Assembly: GCA_002082305.1 (NCBI GenBank)
Contig: LSNO01000105.1
Location: 1-33,478 of the forward strand
Length of the DNA stretch: 33,478 nucleotides
DNA from: SAR324 cluster bacterium SAR324-CTD7B
GTDB taxonomy: Bacteria; SAR324; NAC60-12
Direction: 5' to 3'
Positions 23,949-33,100 of this stretch are shown piece by piece. Under the pieces are notes generated by a model. That model was not told where the DNA came from. It worked only from the letters and a program-made list of their open reading frames with translations, and ran no database searches. Within the stretch, counting starts at the first letter, position 1. Each line of letters begins with the position of its first letter. The translations under genes and the position numbers were made by a program.

Positions 23949-25214
23949 ATGCAGCCAGTTATTAACAATCAAATCGGCAGTTTAAAAGAATCTGCCACTT
24001 TATTCATTAACCAGCTTGCCTTAAAGTTACGCAGTGAAGGGCAAAACATCTGTCACTTGGGTTTTGGTGAATCACCATTTCCGGTACCCGAACCTATGCG
24101 AATTGCTTTACAGGAAAACGCTTACCGCAAACAATATATTTCCGGATATGGATTACCGGAATTAAGGAAGGCAGTTGCAGGATTTTTTAAAAGTGAATTT
24201 GGCTATAACTACTCATTTGAAAAAATATTCATTGGCCCGGGAAGTAAGGAACTGATATTCCAACTAGTTTATTTATTGGAGGGCCCCCTCATGGTTCCCG
24301 CTCCGAGTTGGGTCAGTTATGGGCCGCAGGCAAAGATTCGCTCGAAAACATTCATTCCAATTCCAACTGACCTGAAAAACGGATATCGGTTACAGGCAGA
24401 AGAATTGGAAAAAACATGTTCCGGTCTGAGTTTTCCGCAAAAATTATTAATTCTTAATAATCCTAGCAATCCAACAGGAAGTGTACATACTCCGGAGGAA
24501 TTAAAGGATTTGGCTGAAGTATGCCGGAAGCATGGAATAATTGTAATTTCGGATGAAATTTATGCGCTGACTAATTTTGGTGAACAACCCTTTGAGGGAA
24601 TTGCCAAATATTATCCTGAAGGAACAATTACAACAAGTGGTGTTTCAAAAGCCTTTTCTGCCGGAGGTTGGCGTCTTGGTTTTGCGATGATTCCGGATGA
24701 ATTAGCTAAAATAGTACCGCCATTATCTGCATTTGTGAGTGAAACTTTCAGTTGCGTTAGTGCCCCAGTACAGTACGGAGCACTTTCGGGATTTGAAAAT
24801 TATGATTCGGTGAGGAAACATGTTGAGCGCTGCCGTGATATTCATTGTGCAGCAGGTCATTTTTTACATCAGCGATTCACGGAAATTGGCTTGAATTGTC
24901 CAAAACCTCAAGGAGCTTTTTATCTCTTTCCTGACTTTGAAAATTTTAAAGAAAAACTTAGTTCCCACGGAATCACTACGAGTGAAAAATTGAGCAGACG
25001 TCTATTGGAAGAGACAGGTGTTGCATTGCTTCCGGGGTCAGATTTTTATATGCCGAATGACTTTTTAGTAGTCCGTGTAGCAAGTGTAGATTATGATGGA
25101 GCGCAGTTGCTCAAGAATTTTCCAGAGGAAAATCAGCTCACTCCGGAAATGTTTCCAAACCTGTTTCCAAAATTGGCGGATGCAGCTGAGCGTATTGAAA
25201 AGTGGCTTAGTTGA
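23949..25214 (+). CDS. Class I/II PLP-dependent aminotransferase
   Basis: A 421-residue fold-type I aminotransferase. It shows GPGSKELIF near the PLP phosphate site, LNNPSNPTGSV (Asn170-171 region), DEIY (Asp202) and the Schiff-base Lys234 in SGVSKAFSAGGWRLGF, followed by Arg for carboxylate binding near the C-terminus (DFLVVRVAS). The amino acid specificity cannot be read; similar proteins are annotated as aspartate/tyrosine/aromatic or biosynthetic aminotransferases. It stands alone between the helicase and the bactofilin region, and its ATG has no evident Shine-Dalgarno sequence. Confidence 0.88.
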   Translation: MQPVINNQIGSLKESATLFINQLALKLRSEGQNICHLGFGESPFPVPEPMRIALQENAYRKQYISGYGLPELRKAVAGFFKSEFGYNYSFEKIFIGPGSKELIFQLVYLLEGPLMVPAPSWVSYGPQAKIRSKTFIPIPTDLKNGYRLQAEELEKTCSGLSFPQKLLILNNPSNPTGSVHTPEELKDLAEVCRKHGIIVISDEIYALTNFGEQPFEGIAKYYPEGTITTSGVSKAFSAGGWRLGFAMIPDELAKIVPPLSAFVSETFSCVSAPVQYGALSGFENYDSVRKHVERCRDIHCAAGHFLHQRFTEIGLNCPKPQGAFYLFPDFENFKEKLSSHGITTSEKLSRRLLEETGVALLPGSDFYMPNDFLVVRVASVDYDGAQLLKNFPEENQLTPEMFPNLFPKLADAAERIEKWLS

Positions 25215-25231
25215 ACATTATCCAGCAAAAT

Positions 25232-25372
25232 ATGTTAAATTTAATTCATAAAATGTTTACCTTGATCTTAAATCAGCAAGGGCTGGTAAACTCTGTTTTC
25301 AGGCTCACCCGAAATGCTTTGCTGTATAAAAATACAGGCACCATTCATGCGGATATAAAGCTTGGAAAGTAA
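25232..25372 (+). CDS. Small hypothetical protein, doubtful
   Basis: A 46-codon frame between the aminotransferase and bactofilin genes, reading MLNLIHKMFTLILNQQGLVN followed by SVFRLTRNALLYKN. It starts with a hydrophobic stretch and has several Arg/Lys. The upstream ribosome binding site is weak. It may be a real small protein near bactofilin or a chance frame. Confidence 0.3.
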   Translation: MLNLIHKMFTLILNQQGLVNSVFRLTRNALLYKNTGTIHADIKLGK

Positions 25373-25454
25373 ACCGGTTTAAGAGGGAAAACAACGGTCA
25401 CATTGCAATCACGCAAAGACGCAGGTAATAAGATATTGAAAAAAAGGTTTAAGA

Positions 25455-25787
25455 ATGAAGTTAGTTAAAGGCTATTTGGGATCTGATGTACGAATGGATG
25501 GAAGTCTCGAAACCAATGATAGTCTTCGTATTGATGCCACCTTTGTTGGAAATGTTTCAAGCAGTCATTCTGTCGTAGTTGGAACTCGAGGAAGAGTGAT
25601 GGGGAAAATACAAGCACCTGTGATCAAGGTCGATGGTTGGGTTGAGGGTGATCTAAAAGCTGGTAAGCTGGTAGAAGTTTTAGGTAATGCACGTATTAAA
25701 GGAAATATTTATACTCCAGTCGGTGGTTTGAAAATGAGGTTAGGCGGAGAATTCAAGGGCAAATTTATCATGCATTTTACTAAATAG
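25455..25787 (+). CDS. Bactofilin (polymer-forming cytoskeletal protein)
   Basis: A 110-residue protein with the right-handed beta-helix pattern of bactofilins: repeated short turns such as LGSDVRMDGSLETNDSLRI, GNVSSSHSVVVG, GRVMGKIQAPVIKVDGWVEGDLKAGK, and NARIKGNIYTPVGGLKMRLGG. Bactofilins polymerise into filaments that place cell-wall enzymes and other proteins. A good ribosome binding site (AAGG) precedes the ATG. A convergent repeat-tailed gene follows immediately, so the two may be related only by position. Confidence 0.88.
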   Translation: MKLVKGYLGSDVRMDGSLETNDSLRIDATFVGNVSSSHSVVVGTRGRVMGKIQAPVIKVDGWVEGDLKAGKLVEVLGNARIKGNIYTPVGGLKMRLGGEFKGKFIMHFTK

Positions 25788-25824
25788 TAATGGAGCTTCA
25801 AACAGGCAGTTGCAATATTTTACT

Positions 25825-26514
25825 TTAAGCAACTGGATTCGGTCCAGGTGAATTCCGTGCAGGTGGATTCGGTGCAGGTGAATTCCGTGCAGGTGGATTC
25901 GGTGCAGATAGATTTTTCTTTGAACTTGTCTTTTGAACTGCTTCAGGGACCGCAGTAAGCACTGGCTTTTCTTTTTTGGGAGAACCTTCTACAAGCTTTG
26001 AGGTAGGTAATTTAGCGGGTGTCGGTGTCTGAGCAGACTGTGCTGTGTAAGTTTTTGGGGCAGGCTTGCTGTCGGTTCGCATAAAAACTGCAAATTTTGG
26101 CTGCCGCAGCAACTTGAGCAATGCTGGAGATTTGCTTTCATCCCTGAGATTGTTCGTGATCATTTCCGGAAGATTATCCAAACTTTTCAATTCAATTGTT
26201 TTCGCCTCAGGAAGTATAAGCAGCATTTGCCGGTCTGCCTCACTCATTAAATCAATTTGTTTTTTAATTGCTCCTACAAAACCCTCGATAGCAGCATCCG
26301 GAAGTTTTTCCTGGATCAGCAAGTTTTCTATTCTTGAGAGTACCTTTAAATACTGTGAAGTCTCATTACGTTCAGCACCTTTTGCTACTACTTTATTTCC
26401 GTCGGAAGTAACTGCTTGAGCTTTAGAACCAACGGTTGTAGATCTCTCTTTACTTTGGACTTGCCGCTCCAGGCTAGTTTGTTTATCTGTTGTAGTGTTA
26501 GATGCTACTTGCAT
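25825..26514 (-). CDS. Hypothetical protein with Pro/Asn-rich repeat tail
   Basis: A 229-residue protein. An N-terminal low-complexity segment (Ser/Thr/Lys) leads into a helical region at about 53-135 (LIQEKLPDAAIEGFVGAI, LLILPEAKTIELKSLDNL, LRQPKFAVFMR), then a Pro/Lys/Thr-rich linker and a C-terminal tail of repeated NPPAR/NSPAP pentapeptides. The tail is encoded by a 15-base tandem repeat (25835-25907), which can change length by slippage. No signal peptide or family is recognised. It is convergent with the bactofilin gene. Confidence 0.65.
   Translation of the reverse strand: MQVASNTTTDKQTSLERQVQSKERSTTVGSKAQAVTSDGNKVVAKGAERNETSQYLKVLSRIENLLIQEKLPDAAIEGFVGAIKKQIDLMSEADRQMLLILPEAKTIELKSLDNLPEMITNNLRDESKSPALLKLLRQPKFAVFMRTDSKPAPKTYTAQSAQTPTPAKLPTSKLVEGSPKKEKPVLTAVPEAVQKTSSKKNLSAPNPPARNSPAPNPPARNSPGPNPVA
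25835..25907. repeat. Five-unit 15-bp tandem repeat inside a gene
   Basis: Units alternate GGATTCGGTGCAGGT and GAATTCCGTGCAGGT in pairs of 30 bases (25835-25864, 25865-25894, then a partial unit). On the minus strand they encode alternating pentapeptides NPPAR and NSPAP. Unit number is in-frame variable, so the tail can vary in length between strains. Confidence 0.85.
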
Positions 26515-26716
26515 AGTTAATCATGTGTGTTAGTGCAATTTGGTTTATTTATAATTCACTGAACTAGTTTAATGCACTTTCTACGACTATTTTTGGAATT
26601 CAATATTTAAGCCACAGAGATTGTTGTGTTTTGATCTTTGCTTTACGTGTACAGCTTGATCTCGTGTGGTAGTTAGCTGATAATGGATATTCGATATTTT
26701 TTGAAATACATAAAAT

Positions 26717-27511
26717 ATGAAAAGATATCAATGGAACGCACAAGATTATGAGAAACATTCTCTAGCTCAGCAAAAATGGGCCAGAGAACTTTTAGACAAA
26801 TTATCACTTCATGGAACAGAGGATGTGCTTGATATAGGTTGCGGTGACGGAAAGGTAACCGCCGAAATATCCAGATTAGTCTCGAAAGGAACAATTGTCG
26901 GTATCGATAACTCTTCTTCGATGATAGCACTGGCATCAAAACGATATCCGCCAAAGGACTACCCAAATCTTTCATTCCAGCAGATGGATGCCGGAAACTT
27001 ATTGTTTCATGAATGTTTTGATCTTATTTTTTCAAATGCTGCACTGCACTGGGTAAAAAATCAACAACCCGTCATTGAAGGATTTTTCAAAGGATTAAGG
27101 CAAAAAGGAAAGATCCTCCTGCAGTTGGGAGGCAAAGGCAACGCAGCTGAAATTATAAGCGTACTTTCCGGAATGCAGACAGATCCTGAATGGCAGTCAT
27201 ACTTTGAAAAATTTGACTTTCCATACTTTTTTCCTGGTACAGATGAGTATGAATCAATTCTTCTGAAAACCGGCTTTAAAATAAACCGGTTAGAGCTTAT
27301 TCCAAAAGATATGGCTCATGCAGGCAAGACAGGCTTGGAAGGATGGATTCGTACTACATGGTTACCATATACTCAACAAGTACCTGCAGAAAAAAGAGAT
27401 AAATTCGTCGATGCTGTTTCTACAAAATATATTGAAAGAACACCAGTTGATTCAAAAGGCAGGCTCCATGTTCAAATGCTTAGGCTTGAAGTTGAAGCAG
27501 AAAAAAAATGA
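26717..27511 (+). CDS. SAM-dependent methyltransferase, trans-aconitate methyltransferase-like
   Basis: A 264-residue class I methyltransferase. Motif I VLDIGCGDGKVT, strand-2 acidic end GIDNSSSMI, a FQQMDAGNL post-motif and SNAALHWVKNQQPVI (motif IV with the characteristic HW) are close to Tam, which methylates trans-aconitate. The C-terminal WIRTTWLPYTQQVP region is also typical. The pattern is shared with other small-molecule methyltransferases, so the substrate is uncertain. It precedes hisA on the same strand by 54 bases with no evident functional link. Confidence 0.8.
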   Translation: MKRYQWNAQDYEKHSLAQQKWARELLDKLSLHGTEDVLDIGCGDGKVTAEISRLVSKGTIVGIDNSSSMIALASKRYPPKDYPNLSFQQMDAGNLLFHECFDLIFSNAALHWVKNQQPVIEGFFKGLRQKGKILLQLGGKGNAAEIISVLSGMQTDPEWQSYFEKFDFPYFFPGTDEYESILLKTGFKINRLELIPKDMAHAGKTGLEGWIRTTWLPYTQQVPAEKRDKFVDAVSTKYIERTPVDSKGRLHVQMLRLEVEAEKK

Positions 27512-27565
27512 ATTATTGTTTAGATAACCTGCTCACCTCAAAAACTCAAAATTCAACACCAAAAA

Positions 27566-28285
27566 ATGCTGCTGATTCCCGCAATTGATTTAAAAAACGG
27601 ACGCTGTGTTAGACTGCTTCAGGGAGAAGCAGATGCAGAAACAGTCTACTCGGATGATCCTGCAGCCATGGCCCGCTCATTTGAAGATGCTGGTGCAAAG
27701 CGTTTGCATCTGGTTGATTTAGATGGAGCATTCAGGGGACAAGGTACAAACTTGGACAGCATCCATTCTATACTTAAAACGATTTCAATTCCTGTTCAAC
27801 TTGGAGGAGGTTTGCGTACAGCAGATGATGTAGAACGAATGCTGAAGTTGGGAGTGTCGTCTGTAATCATTGGAACTATGGCTGTTAAGAATCCAGATGT
27901 TTTTGAAGACATTATTAAACATTACTCCGGCGAGCAAATTATTCTGGGCATTGATGCCCGAAACCGCAAAGTTGCAATTGAAGGCTGGCAGGAAGGAACA
28001 GAAATTTACGATGTAGATTTTGCCCTGCATTGGAAAAAGGTTGGTATACAAAGAGTAGTTTTTACCGACATTGCGCGTGACGGAATGCTCAGTGGACCAA
28101 ATATGGAGGCACTGCGTAATTTTGCCCGTGGTACCGGATTAAAGATTGTCGCATCCGGTGGAGTCTCTTCAATGGAAGATCTGGAACTGCTTAAAACTCT
28201 GGAAGCAGACGGTGTTGATCAGGTAATCAGCGGAAAAGCAATTTATGAAGGCAAACTTGATTTAAAGGAAATATTCAAATGTTAG
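27566..28285 (+). CDS. hisA: Phosphoribosylformimino-5-aminoimidazole carboxamide ribotide isomerase
   Basis: Catalyses the Amadori-type isomerisation of ProFAR to PRFAR in histidine synthesis. The 239-residue (beta/alpha)8 barrel has catalytic Asp8 ([17 protein letters not shown]) and Asp130 (ILGIDAR), the phosphate loops QLGGGLR and ASGGVSS, and HLVDLDGAF. Length is typical. Its last seven bases overlap the start of hisF, so the two are translationally coupled. Confidence 0.96.
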   Translation: MLLIPAIDLKNGRCVRLLQGEADAETVYSDDPAAMARSFEDAGAKRLHLVDLDGAFRGQGTNLDSIHSILKTISIPVQLGGGLRTADDVERMLKLGVSSVIIGTMAVKNPDVFEDIIKHYSGEQIILGIDARNRKVAIEGWQEGTEIYDVDFALHWKKVGIQRVVFTDIARDGMLSGPNMEALRNFARGTGLKIVASGGVSSMEDLELLKTLEADGVDQVISGKAIYEGKLDLKEIFKC

Positions 28286-29073
28286 CACGCCGCATAATAC
28301 CGTGTCTCGATATAAAAGACGGCCGTGTGGTAAAGGGTACCAGCTTTGTCGGATTGAGGGATGCAGGCGATCCGCTGGAGTTGGCACAGCGTTATAATGA
28401 ACAGTCTGCTGATGAACTTGTTTTTCTTGATATTACCGCTTCCAAAGAAAATCGGGGTACAACAATTGAACTTGCGACGCGCTTGGCACGTGAATTGTTT
28501 ATCCCTTTTACAATTGGCGGTGGAATCTCTTCACTTGAAGACATGCATTCACTTGTAACCGCAGGTGCAGATAAAGTTTCAGTAAATTCTTCCGCAATCC
28601 GGAATCCGAACCTAATTTCTGAAGGCGCAAAGCGTTTTGGTTCACAATGTATCGTTGTGGCTATTGATGCAAGAAAACGTGATCAAAACTCACAAAAACA
28701 AGATACAAAAGACAAAATCTCAAAATGGGAAGTCTTCAGCCACGGCGGAAGCCTTGCAACCGGATTGGATGCAGTGGCATGGGCCGGTGAAATGGAAGCA
28801 AGAGGGGCTGGTGAAATATTATTGACTAGCATGGATGCAGACGGTCACCAGGATGGTTTTGAACTTGATTTGACTGCCGCAATCAGCGGAAAGCTCAATA
28901 TACCGGTAATTGCATCAGGAGGTGGTGGAACTTTTGAACATTTCCGTGATGCTCTCACAATAGGAAAAGCCGATGCTGTTTTGGCGGCATCCGTATTTCA
29001 TTATGGAAAATATACTGTTTCTGAAGTTAAGGAATATCTCAGTCAAAACAATATTCCAATACGCAAAGTATAA
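28279..29073 (+). CDS. hisF: Imidazole glycerol phosphate synthase cyclase subunit
   Basis: Closes the imidazole ring to form IGP and AICAR together with the glutaminase HisH, which is not in the window. The (beta/alpha)8 barrel carries Asp11 (IPCLDIKDG) and Asp130 (VVAIDARK), the loops TIGGGISS and IASGGGG, and [16 protein letters not shown]. At 264 residues it is slightly longer than the common 252-258, because of about ten extra charged residues after DARK ([13 protein letters not shown]). It overlaps hisA by seven bases. Confidence 0.96.
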   Translation: MLARRIIPCLDIKDGRVVKGTSFVGLRDAGDPLELAQRYNEQSADELVFLDITASKENRGTTIELATRLARELFIPFTIGGGISSLEDMHSLVTAGADKVSVNSSAIRNPNLISEGAKRFGSQCIVVAIDARKRDQNSQKQDTKDKISKWEVFSHGGSLATGLDAVAWAGEMEARGAGEILLTSMDADGHQDGFELDLTAAISGKLNIPVIASGGGGTFEHFRDALTIGKADAVLAASVFHYGKYTVSEVKEYLSQNNIPIRKV

Positions 29074-29096
29074 CACTCTCTGAGAAGAACGGAACA

Positions 29097-29672
29097 ATGT
29101 CTTTCGTTTATGAAAATTTTCGCTTATCAAGACTGATCTCGCTGGCAATATTTGCGCTCATTTTAAGCAGTGCACCAGATGCCTCCGCTTACAAAGAAGA
29201 ACAAGTCCGGAGGACCAACAAGCGTGTTTGGTCAATTATTGATGGAAAAGTAGAATTTCTCAAATCGTCTTATTCTCTTGAAAAAGTTAGAGTATCAACA
29301 CCAAAACCGGAACAGTTTCAGCCGACTCCTCAAACAAAATACGAAAGAATTACATCCAGGCAGCTTCAAAACATGGAGTTTATTCCAATTAATTATAAAA
29401 AAAGATTCATCCGTAAGGAAGGTCGCAAATCATTTGCGACAAACTCAAAAGGTCGTCCGGAATCCTTTCATGAAAACCCTAATGCTGTAAAAAAATTTTG
29501 TAACATCCAAGTTAACACTTCGTTTTGTATCCGCAAAAGTGTGAGTCGTGGCAAATATAGTGGCAACACTCCCAAGAAACATCCCCGCAAGAAAGTCTTT
29601 AGTCATAATAACAACAAAAGACAGGAATCAAAAACCTTTGTTCAGCAATTGATACACCAGTCAGAACGTTGA
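29097..29672 (+). CDS. Basic secreted protein of unknown function
   Basis: A 191-residue protein with a likely signal peptide (LISLAIFALILSSAPDASA, cleavage after ASA at about 34). The mature part is rich in Lys and Arg (YKEEQVRRTNKRVW, YERITSRQLQNMEFIPINYK, and a C-terminal TPKKHPRKKVFSHNNNKRQ), so it is strongly cationic. It contains two Cys. No family is recognised; basic periplasmic proteins may bind nucleic acids, LPS or peptidoglycan. It lies 23 bases after hisF and 6 bases before the NAD(P)HX repair gene, so the three are likely in one transcript. Confidence 0.65.
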   Translation: MSFVYENFRLSRLISLAIFALILSSAPDASAYKEEQVRRTNKRVWSIIDGKVEFLKSSYSLEKVRVSTPKPEQFQPTPQTKYERITSRQLQNMEFIPINYKKRFIRKEGRKSFATNSKGRPESFHENPNAVKKFCNIQVNTSFCIRKSVSRGKYSGNTPKKHPRKKVFSHNNNKRQESKTFVQQLIHQSER

Positions 29673-29678
29673 CAGCAG

Positions 29679-31286
29679 ATGGACCAAAATACTAATAATT
29701 TGATTCGACTTGCAGACACGCTTTCCATGCGAGAGATGGATCGGCACGCAATTGAAGATTTAGGAATTTCTGGTTCGGTTTTAATGGAAAATGCCGCCCG
29801 CAGTGTTGCAGACTGGGTTGAAGAAAATAAATTGAAAAATGACCCTGAAGCCGGAGTTGTAGTTTGCTGCGGAAAAGGCAATAACGGCGGCGACGGATTT
29901 GCGATTGCCCGCCTGTTAGCGAACAGGGGGTATGATGTCAGTGTTGTAGATGCCGGACAGGCTAAAAAAAGAGATGCACAGAAAAACCAGTCATTGTGGG
30001 AAAAATTTGGAGAAAGTGCTTCTTTTCCGGATACAAATGCGGCCCGACTGATTAAAGAAGCAGATGTTCTCATTGATGCCATTTTTGGTATCGGAATGGA
30101 GCAGGCGATTGAAGGTGCTTACCGGGAATGGATTGAAATTTTCAACTCAAACAAAAAAGCATTGCGAGTTGCCGTAGATATTCCATCCGGTGTTTCAACC
30201 GATGAGAGTCAGATTTTTGGTGTAGCCGCAGAATGTCAGCAAACTATTTCATTTCAAACTGGCAAGCCGGGATGTTTCCAGCATCCTGGTGTGAAGTTTT
30301 CCGGAAATGTCCACATTGCTGATATTTCTATTCCGGAAATTTGGCCGGAACAAATATCCTCAAATCAAGACGATTCTGTTTCTTCCAATTTATATAATTC
30401 GATCTTTACATATTTGCTGACAGAGGAATTCGTCAGAGATTTAATTCCGGTACGTTTTCCGGATGCGCACAAGGGTTCCTCCGGACACGTGCTGACTGTC
30501 TGCGCATCTGCCGGTATGGGAGGTGCGGCAAGTCTAGCTTCTTCAGGTGCACTTAAAAGCGGAGCTGGTTTAGTAACAGCATGTGTTCCCAGCGAACTTC
30601 GTGATCATCTTCCAGGGCAGGCTCCGGAAATCATGACTGTCAGCCCTAAAAATGCACCGGAATTTTTTACGGAAGAACATGCAGATTTTGTAGAACAACT
30701 TGCTTCAGTACGTGATGCTGTCGTACTCGGCTGCGGACTGGGCGTTCACTCCCGGACCGCCAAATTTGTGCAGCAACTGACAAAACACCTGGAAGGTCCG
30801 CTGCTGATTGATGCCGACGGCCTCAATAATTTGGATGAAGAAACCCTGAAGGAACGACTTGGTGTCGCAGTCATAACTCCGCATCCGCGTGAATTATCAA
30901 GACTTTGTGGACAAAGTGTAACAGAAATTCAGGATAACAGGATTGCAACAGTTCGGCGACTGTCCCAGGATTGGAATGTAGTTCTGCTGCTTAAGGGTGC
31001 TTACACCGTAATCGGCAGCCCGGATGGAAAAATATTTATCAATCCCACAGGAAACTCAGCTCTGGCCACTGCCGGATCTGGAGATGTTTTAAGTGGTTTC
31101 ATTGGAGGTTTTCTTGCGCAGGGACTTTCTCCTTTAAATGCAACTTTAACAGGTGCCTACCTTCACGGCCTTGCTGCAGAATGCTTAATCCAAAAAACTG
31201 AATCAAACAACATTGTGGCCAGTGATCTTTTTGAAGGCTTGCATTTAGCAAGAAATGCCATCAAACTTCAAAACAGCACATCATAA
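29679..31286 (+). CDS. nnrDE: Bifunctional NAD(P)H-hydrate epimerase / dehydratase
   Basis: Repairs hydrated NADH and NADPH. The 535-residue fusion has an N-terminal YjeF_N epimerase domain (about 1-220, with VVVCCGKGNNGGDGFAIA and VDIPSG) and a C-terminal ribokinase-like dehydratase domain (about 240-530, with AHKGSSGHVL, GALKSGAGLVT, IDADGLNNL and the ATP-binding ATAGSGDVLSG). Length and order match the common bacterial fusion. It starts six bases after the basic secreted protein gene. Confidence 0.94.
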   Translation: MDQNTNNLIRLADTLSMREMDRHAIEDLGISGSVLMENAARSVADWVEENKLKNDPEAGVVVCCGKGNNGGDGFAIARLLANRGYDVSVVDAGQAKKRDAQKNQSLWEKFGESASFPDTNAARLIKEADVLIDAIFGIGMEQAIEGAYREWIEIFNSNKKALRVAVDIPSGVSTDESQIFGVAAECQQTISFQTGKPGCFQHPGVKFSGNVHIADISIPEIWPEQISSNQDDSVSSNLYNSIFTYLLTEEFVRDLIPVRFPDAHKGSSGHVLTVCASAGMGGAASLASSGALKSGAGLVTACVPSELRDHLPGQAPEIMTVSPKNAPEFFTEEHADFVEQLASVRDAVVLGCGLGVHSRTAKFVQQLTKHLEGPLLIDADGLNNLDEETLKERLGVAVITPHPRELSRLCGQSVTEIQDNRIATVRRLSQDWNVVLLLKGAYTVIGSPDGKIFINPTGNSALATAGSGDVLSGFIGGFLAQGLSPLNATLTGAYLHGLAAECLIQKTESNNIVASDLFEGLHLARNAIKLQNSTS

Positions 31287-31405
31287 AGCACTCAGCTGAT
31301 TCAATTGATGTTAATTTTATCTTAGATCAAACTGGACCATTTTTCAAGCCACGACCCACATTCTCATCAGCTGTGACCATTAATTCTGAATCATAGAACC
31401 TTTCA

Positions 31406-33013
31406 ATGCCTGCTTTCAAATCAAAAATAGATATTCAGTCTGCTGACTTTCATAATAACACTGAAAACATGGGTAAATTGGTTGATGATCTCCAGGAGAA
31501 ACTCCAAAAATCTGCTTTGGGTGGAAGTGAAAAAGCACGAAAAAAACATAGCGGGCGCGGCAAGCTTTTGCCCAGGGAGCGTGTACGTTTGTTACTCGAC
31601 CCAGGCAGTCCATTTTTAGAATTTTCTGCTCTGGCTGCACTTGATGTATATGAGGATGATGTTCCTGCAGCAGGAATGATTACAGGCATCGGTCGTGTTT
31701 CCGGAACTGAAGTGATGGTTGTGGCAAATGATGCAACTGTTAAAGGCGGAACATATTATCCGCTGACGGTAAAAAAACATTTGCGGGCCCAGGAAATCGC
31801 GCTGGAAAATCATCTGCCCTGTATTTACCTGGTTGATTCCGGAGGAGCGTTTCTTCCACGGCAGGATGAGGTTTTTCCGGACAAGGAACATTTTGGCCGG
31901 ATTTTCTACAACCAGGCAAATTTATCTGCCAGAGGTATTTCTCAAATTGCAGTCGTAATGGGCTCCTGCACAGCAGGAGGAGCATACGTTCCTGCGATGA
32001 GTGACGAAAATGTGATCGTCAAAGACCAGGGAACTATTTTTTTGGGCGGACCTCCTCTTGTTAAAGCTGCAACCGGACAATCTGTAACTGCCGAAGAACT
32101 TGGTGGTGGAGATATTCACAGCAGGATTTCCGGAGTCACGGATCATCTCGCCCAAAATGATACACACGCCTTAAGCATTGCCAGAGAAATTGTGGCTGGA
32201 CTGAATCGGAAAAAAGAATTGCCGGTAAAGATAAAACCAGTAGTTGATCCGCTTTATCAGCAGCAGGAACTCCATGGTATTATTCCCACAGATAATCGGC
32301 AATTTTATGAGGTTCGAGAAGTGATTGCGCGTCTGGTTGACGCTTCTGATTTTCATGAATTCAAGGCTCTCTACGGTACAACACTAGTGACAGCATTTGC
32401 GCATATTCACGGTTATCCTGTGGGAATAGTGGCCAACAACGGGATCCTGTTTTCTGAGTCCGCACTCAAGGGAGCGCATTTTGTGGAGTTGTGCAATCAG
32501 CGCGGAATTCCGCTGATTTTCCTGCAAAACATTACCGGCTTCATGGTTGGTCAGGAATATGAACACGGTGGAATTGCCAAAGATGGAGCAAAAATGGTTA
32601 CGGCTGTTTCCTGTGCGAAAGTTCCAAAATTTACCGTGATCATTGGGGGTTCGCATGGTGCTGGTAATTATGGAATGTGCGGTCGGGCCTTTAGTCCGCG
32701 TATGCTCTGGACATGGCCCAATGCCAGAATTTCTGTTATGGGCGGAGAACAGGCAGCTTCTGTTTTGGCGAATGTCAAAAGGGAAAACATTGAGGCTGCA
32801 GGAAAAAAATGGAGTGTGCAACAGGAGGAAGATTTTAAGCGTCCCATACGTGAACAATATGAATTTCAAGGACACCCATATTATGCGACTGCTCGGCTTT
32901 GGGACGATGGAATTATAGATCCGGCTGATACCAGGATGGTACTCGGTTTGGCTCTCTCTGCCTCATTTAACGCACCTCTTGACAAAACTGAATATGGTGT
33001 CTTCCGGATGTAA
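31406..33013 (+). CDS. mccB: Methylcrotonyl-CoA carboxylase beta (carboxyltransferase) subunit
   Basis: Transfers carboxyl from biotin to 3-methylcrotonyl-CoA in leucine degradation. A 535-residue carboxyltransferase with [70 protein letters not shown] and the C-terminal [15 protein letters not shown]. The [10 protein letters not shown] segment separates MCC from propionyl-CoA carboxylases. The alpha subunit and other leucine-catabolism genes are not in the window to the right edge. Its ATG lacks a clear Shine-Dalgarno sequence. Confidence 0.92.
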   Translation: MPAFKSKIDIQSADFHNNTENMGKLVDDLQEKLQKSALGGSEKARKKHSGRGKLLPRERVRLLLDPGSPFLEFSALAALDVYEDDVPAAGMITGIGRVSGTEVMVVANDATVKGGTYYPLTVKKHLRAQEIALENHLPCIYLVDSGGAFLPRQDEVFPDKEHFGRIFYNQANLSARGISQIAVVMGSCTAGGAYVPAMSDENVIVKDQGTIFLGGPPLVKAATGQSVTAEELGGGDIHSRISGVTDHLAQNDTHALSIAREIVAGLNRKKELPVKIKPVVDPLYQQQELHGIIPTDNRQFYEVREVIARLVDASDFHEFKALYGTTLVTAFAHIHGYPVGIVANNGILFSESALKGAHFVELCNQRGIPLIFLQNITGFMVGQEYEHGGIAKDGAKMVTAVSCAKVPKFTVIIGGSHGAGNYGMCGRAFSPRMLWTWPNARISVMGGEQAASVLANVKRENIEAAGKKWSVQQEEDFKRPIREQYEFQGHPYYATARLWDDGIIDPADTRMVLGLALSASFNAPLDKTEYGVFRM

Positions 33014-33100
33014 ATAATCGTACTTGCAACGGGCTTGAATACTGCATTTAGATTAGATAAAATAAATGAGCAGTGCTGAAAATTAGCTGAAAGAGGTCAA

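Noticed and set aside
29422..29440. 9-bp inverted repeat (GTCGCAAAT / ATTTGCGAC) inside the basic secreted protein gene
   Set aside because: It is inside coding sequence, short, and explained by codons; no second copy or functional context.
32384..32875. 163-codon minus-strand frame opposite mccB
   Set aside because: Antisense shadow of a conserved carboxyltransferase; no start signal or family features.
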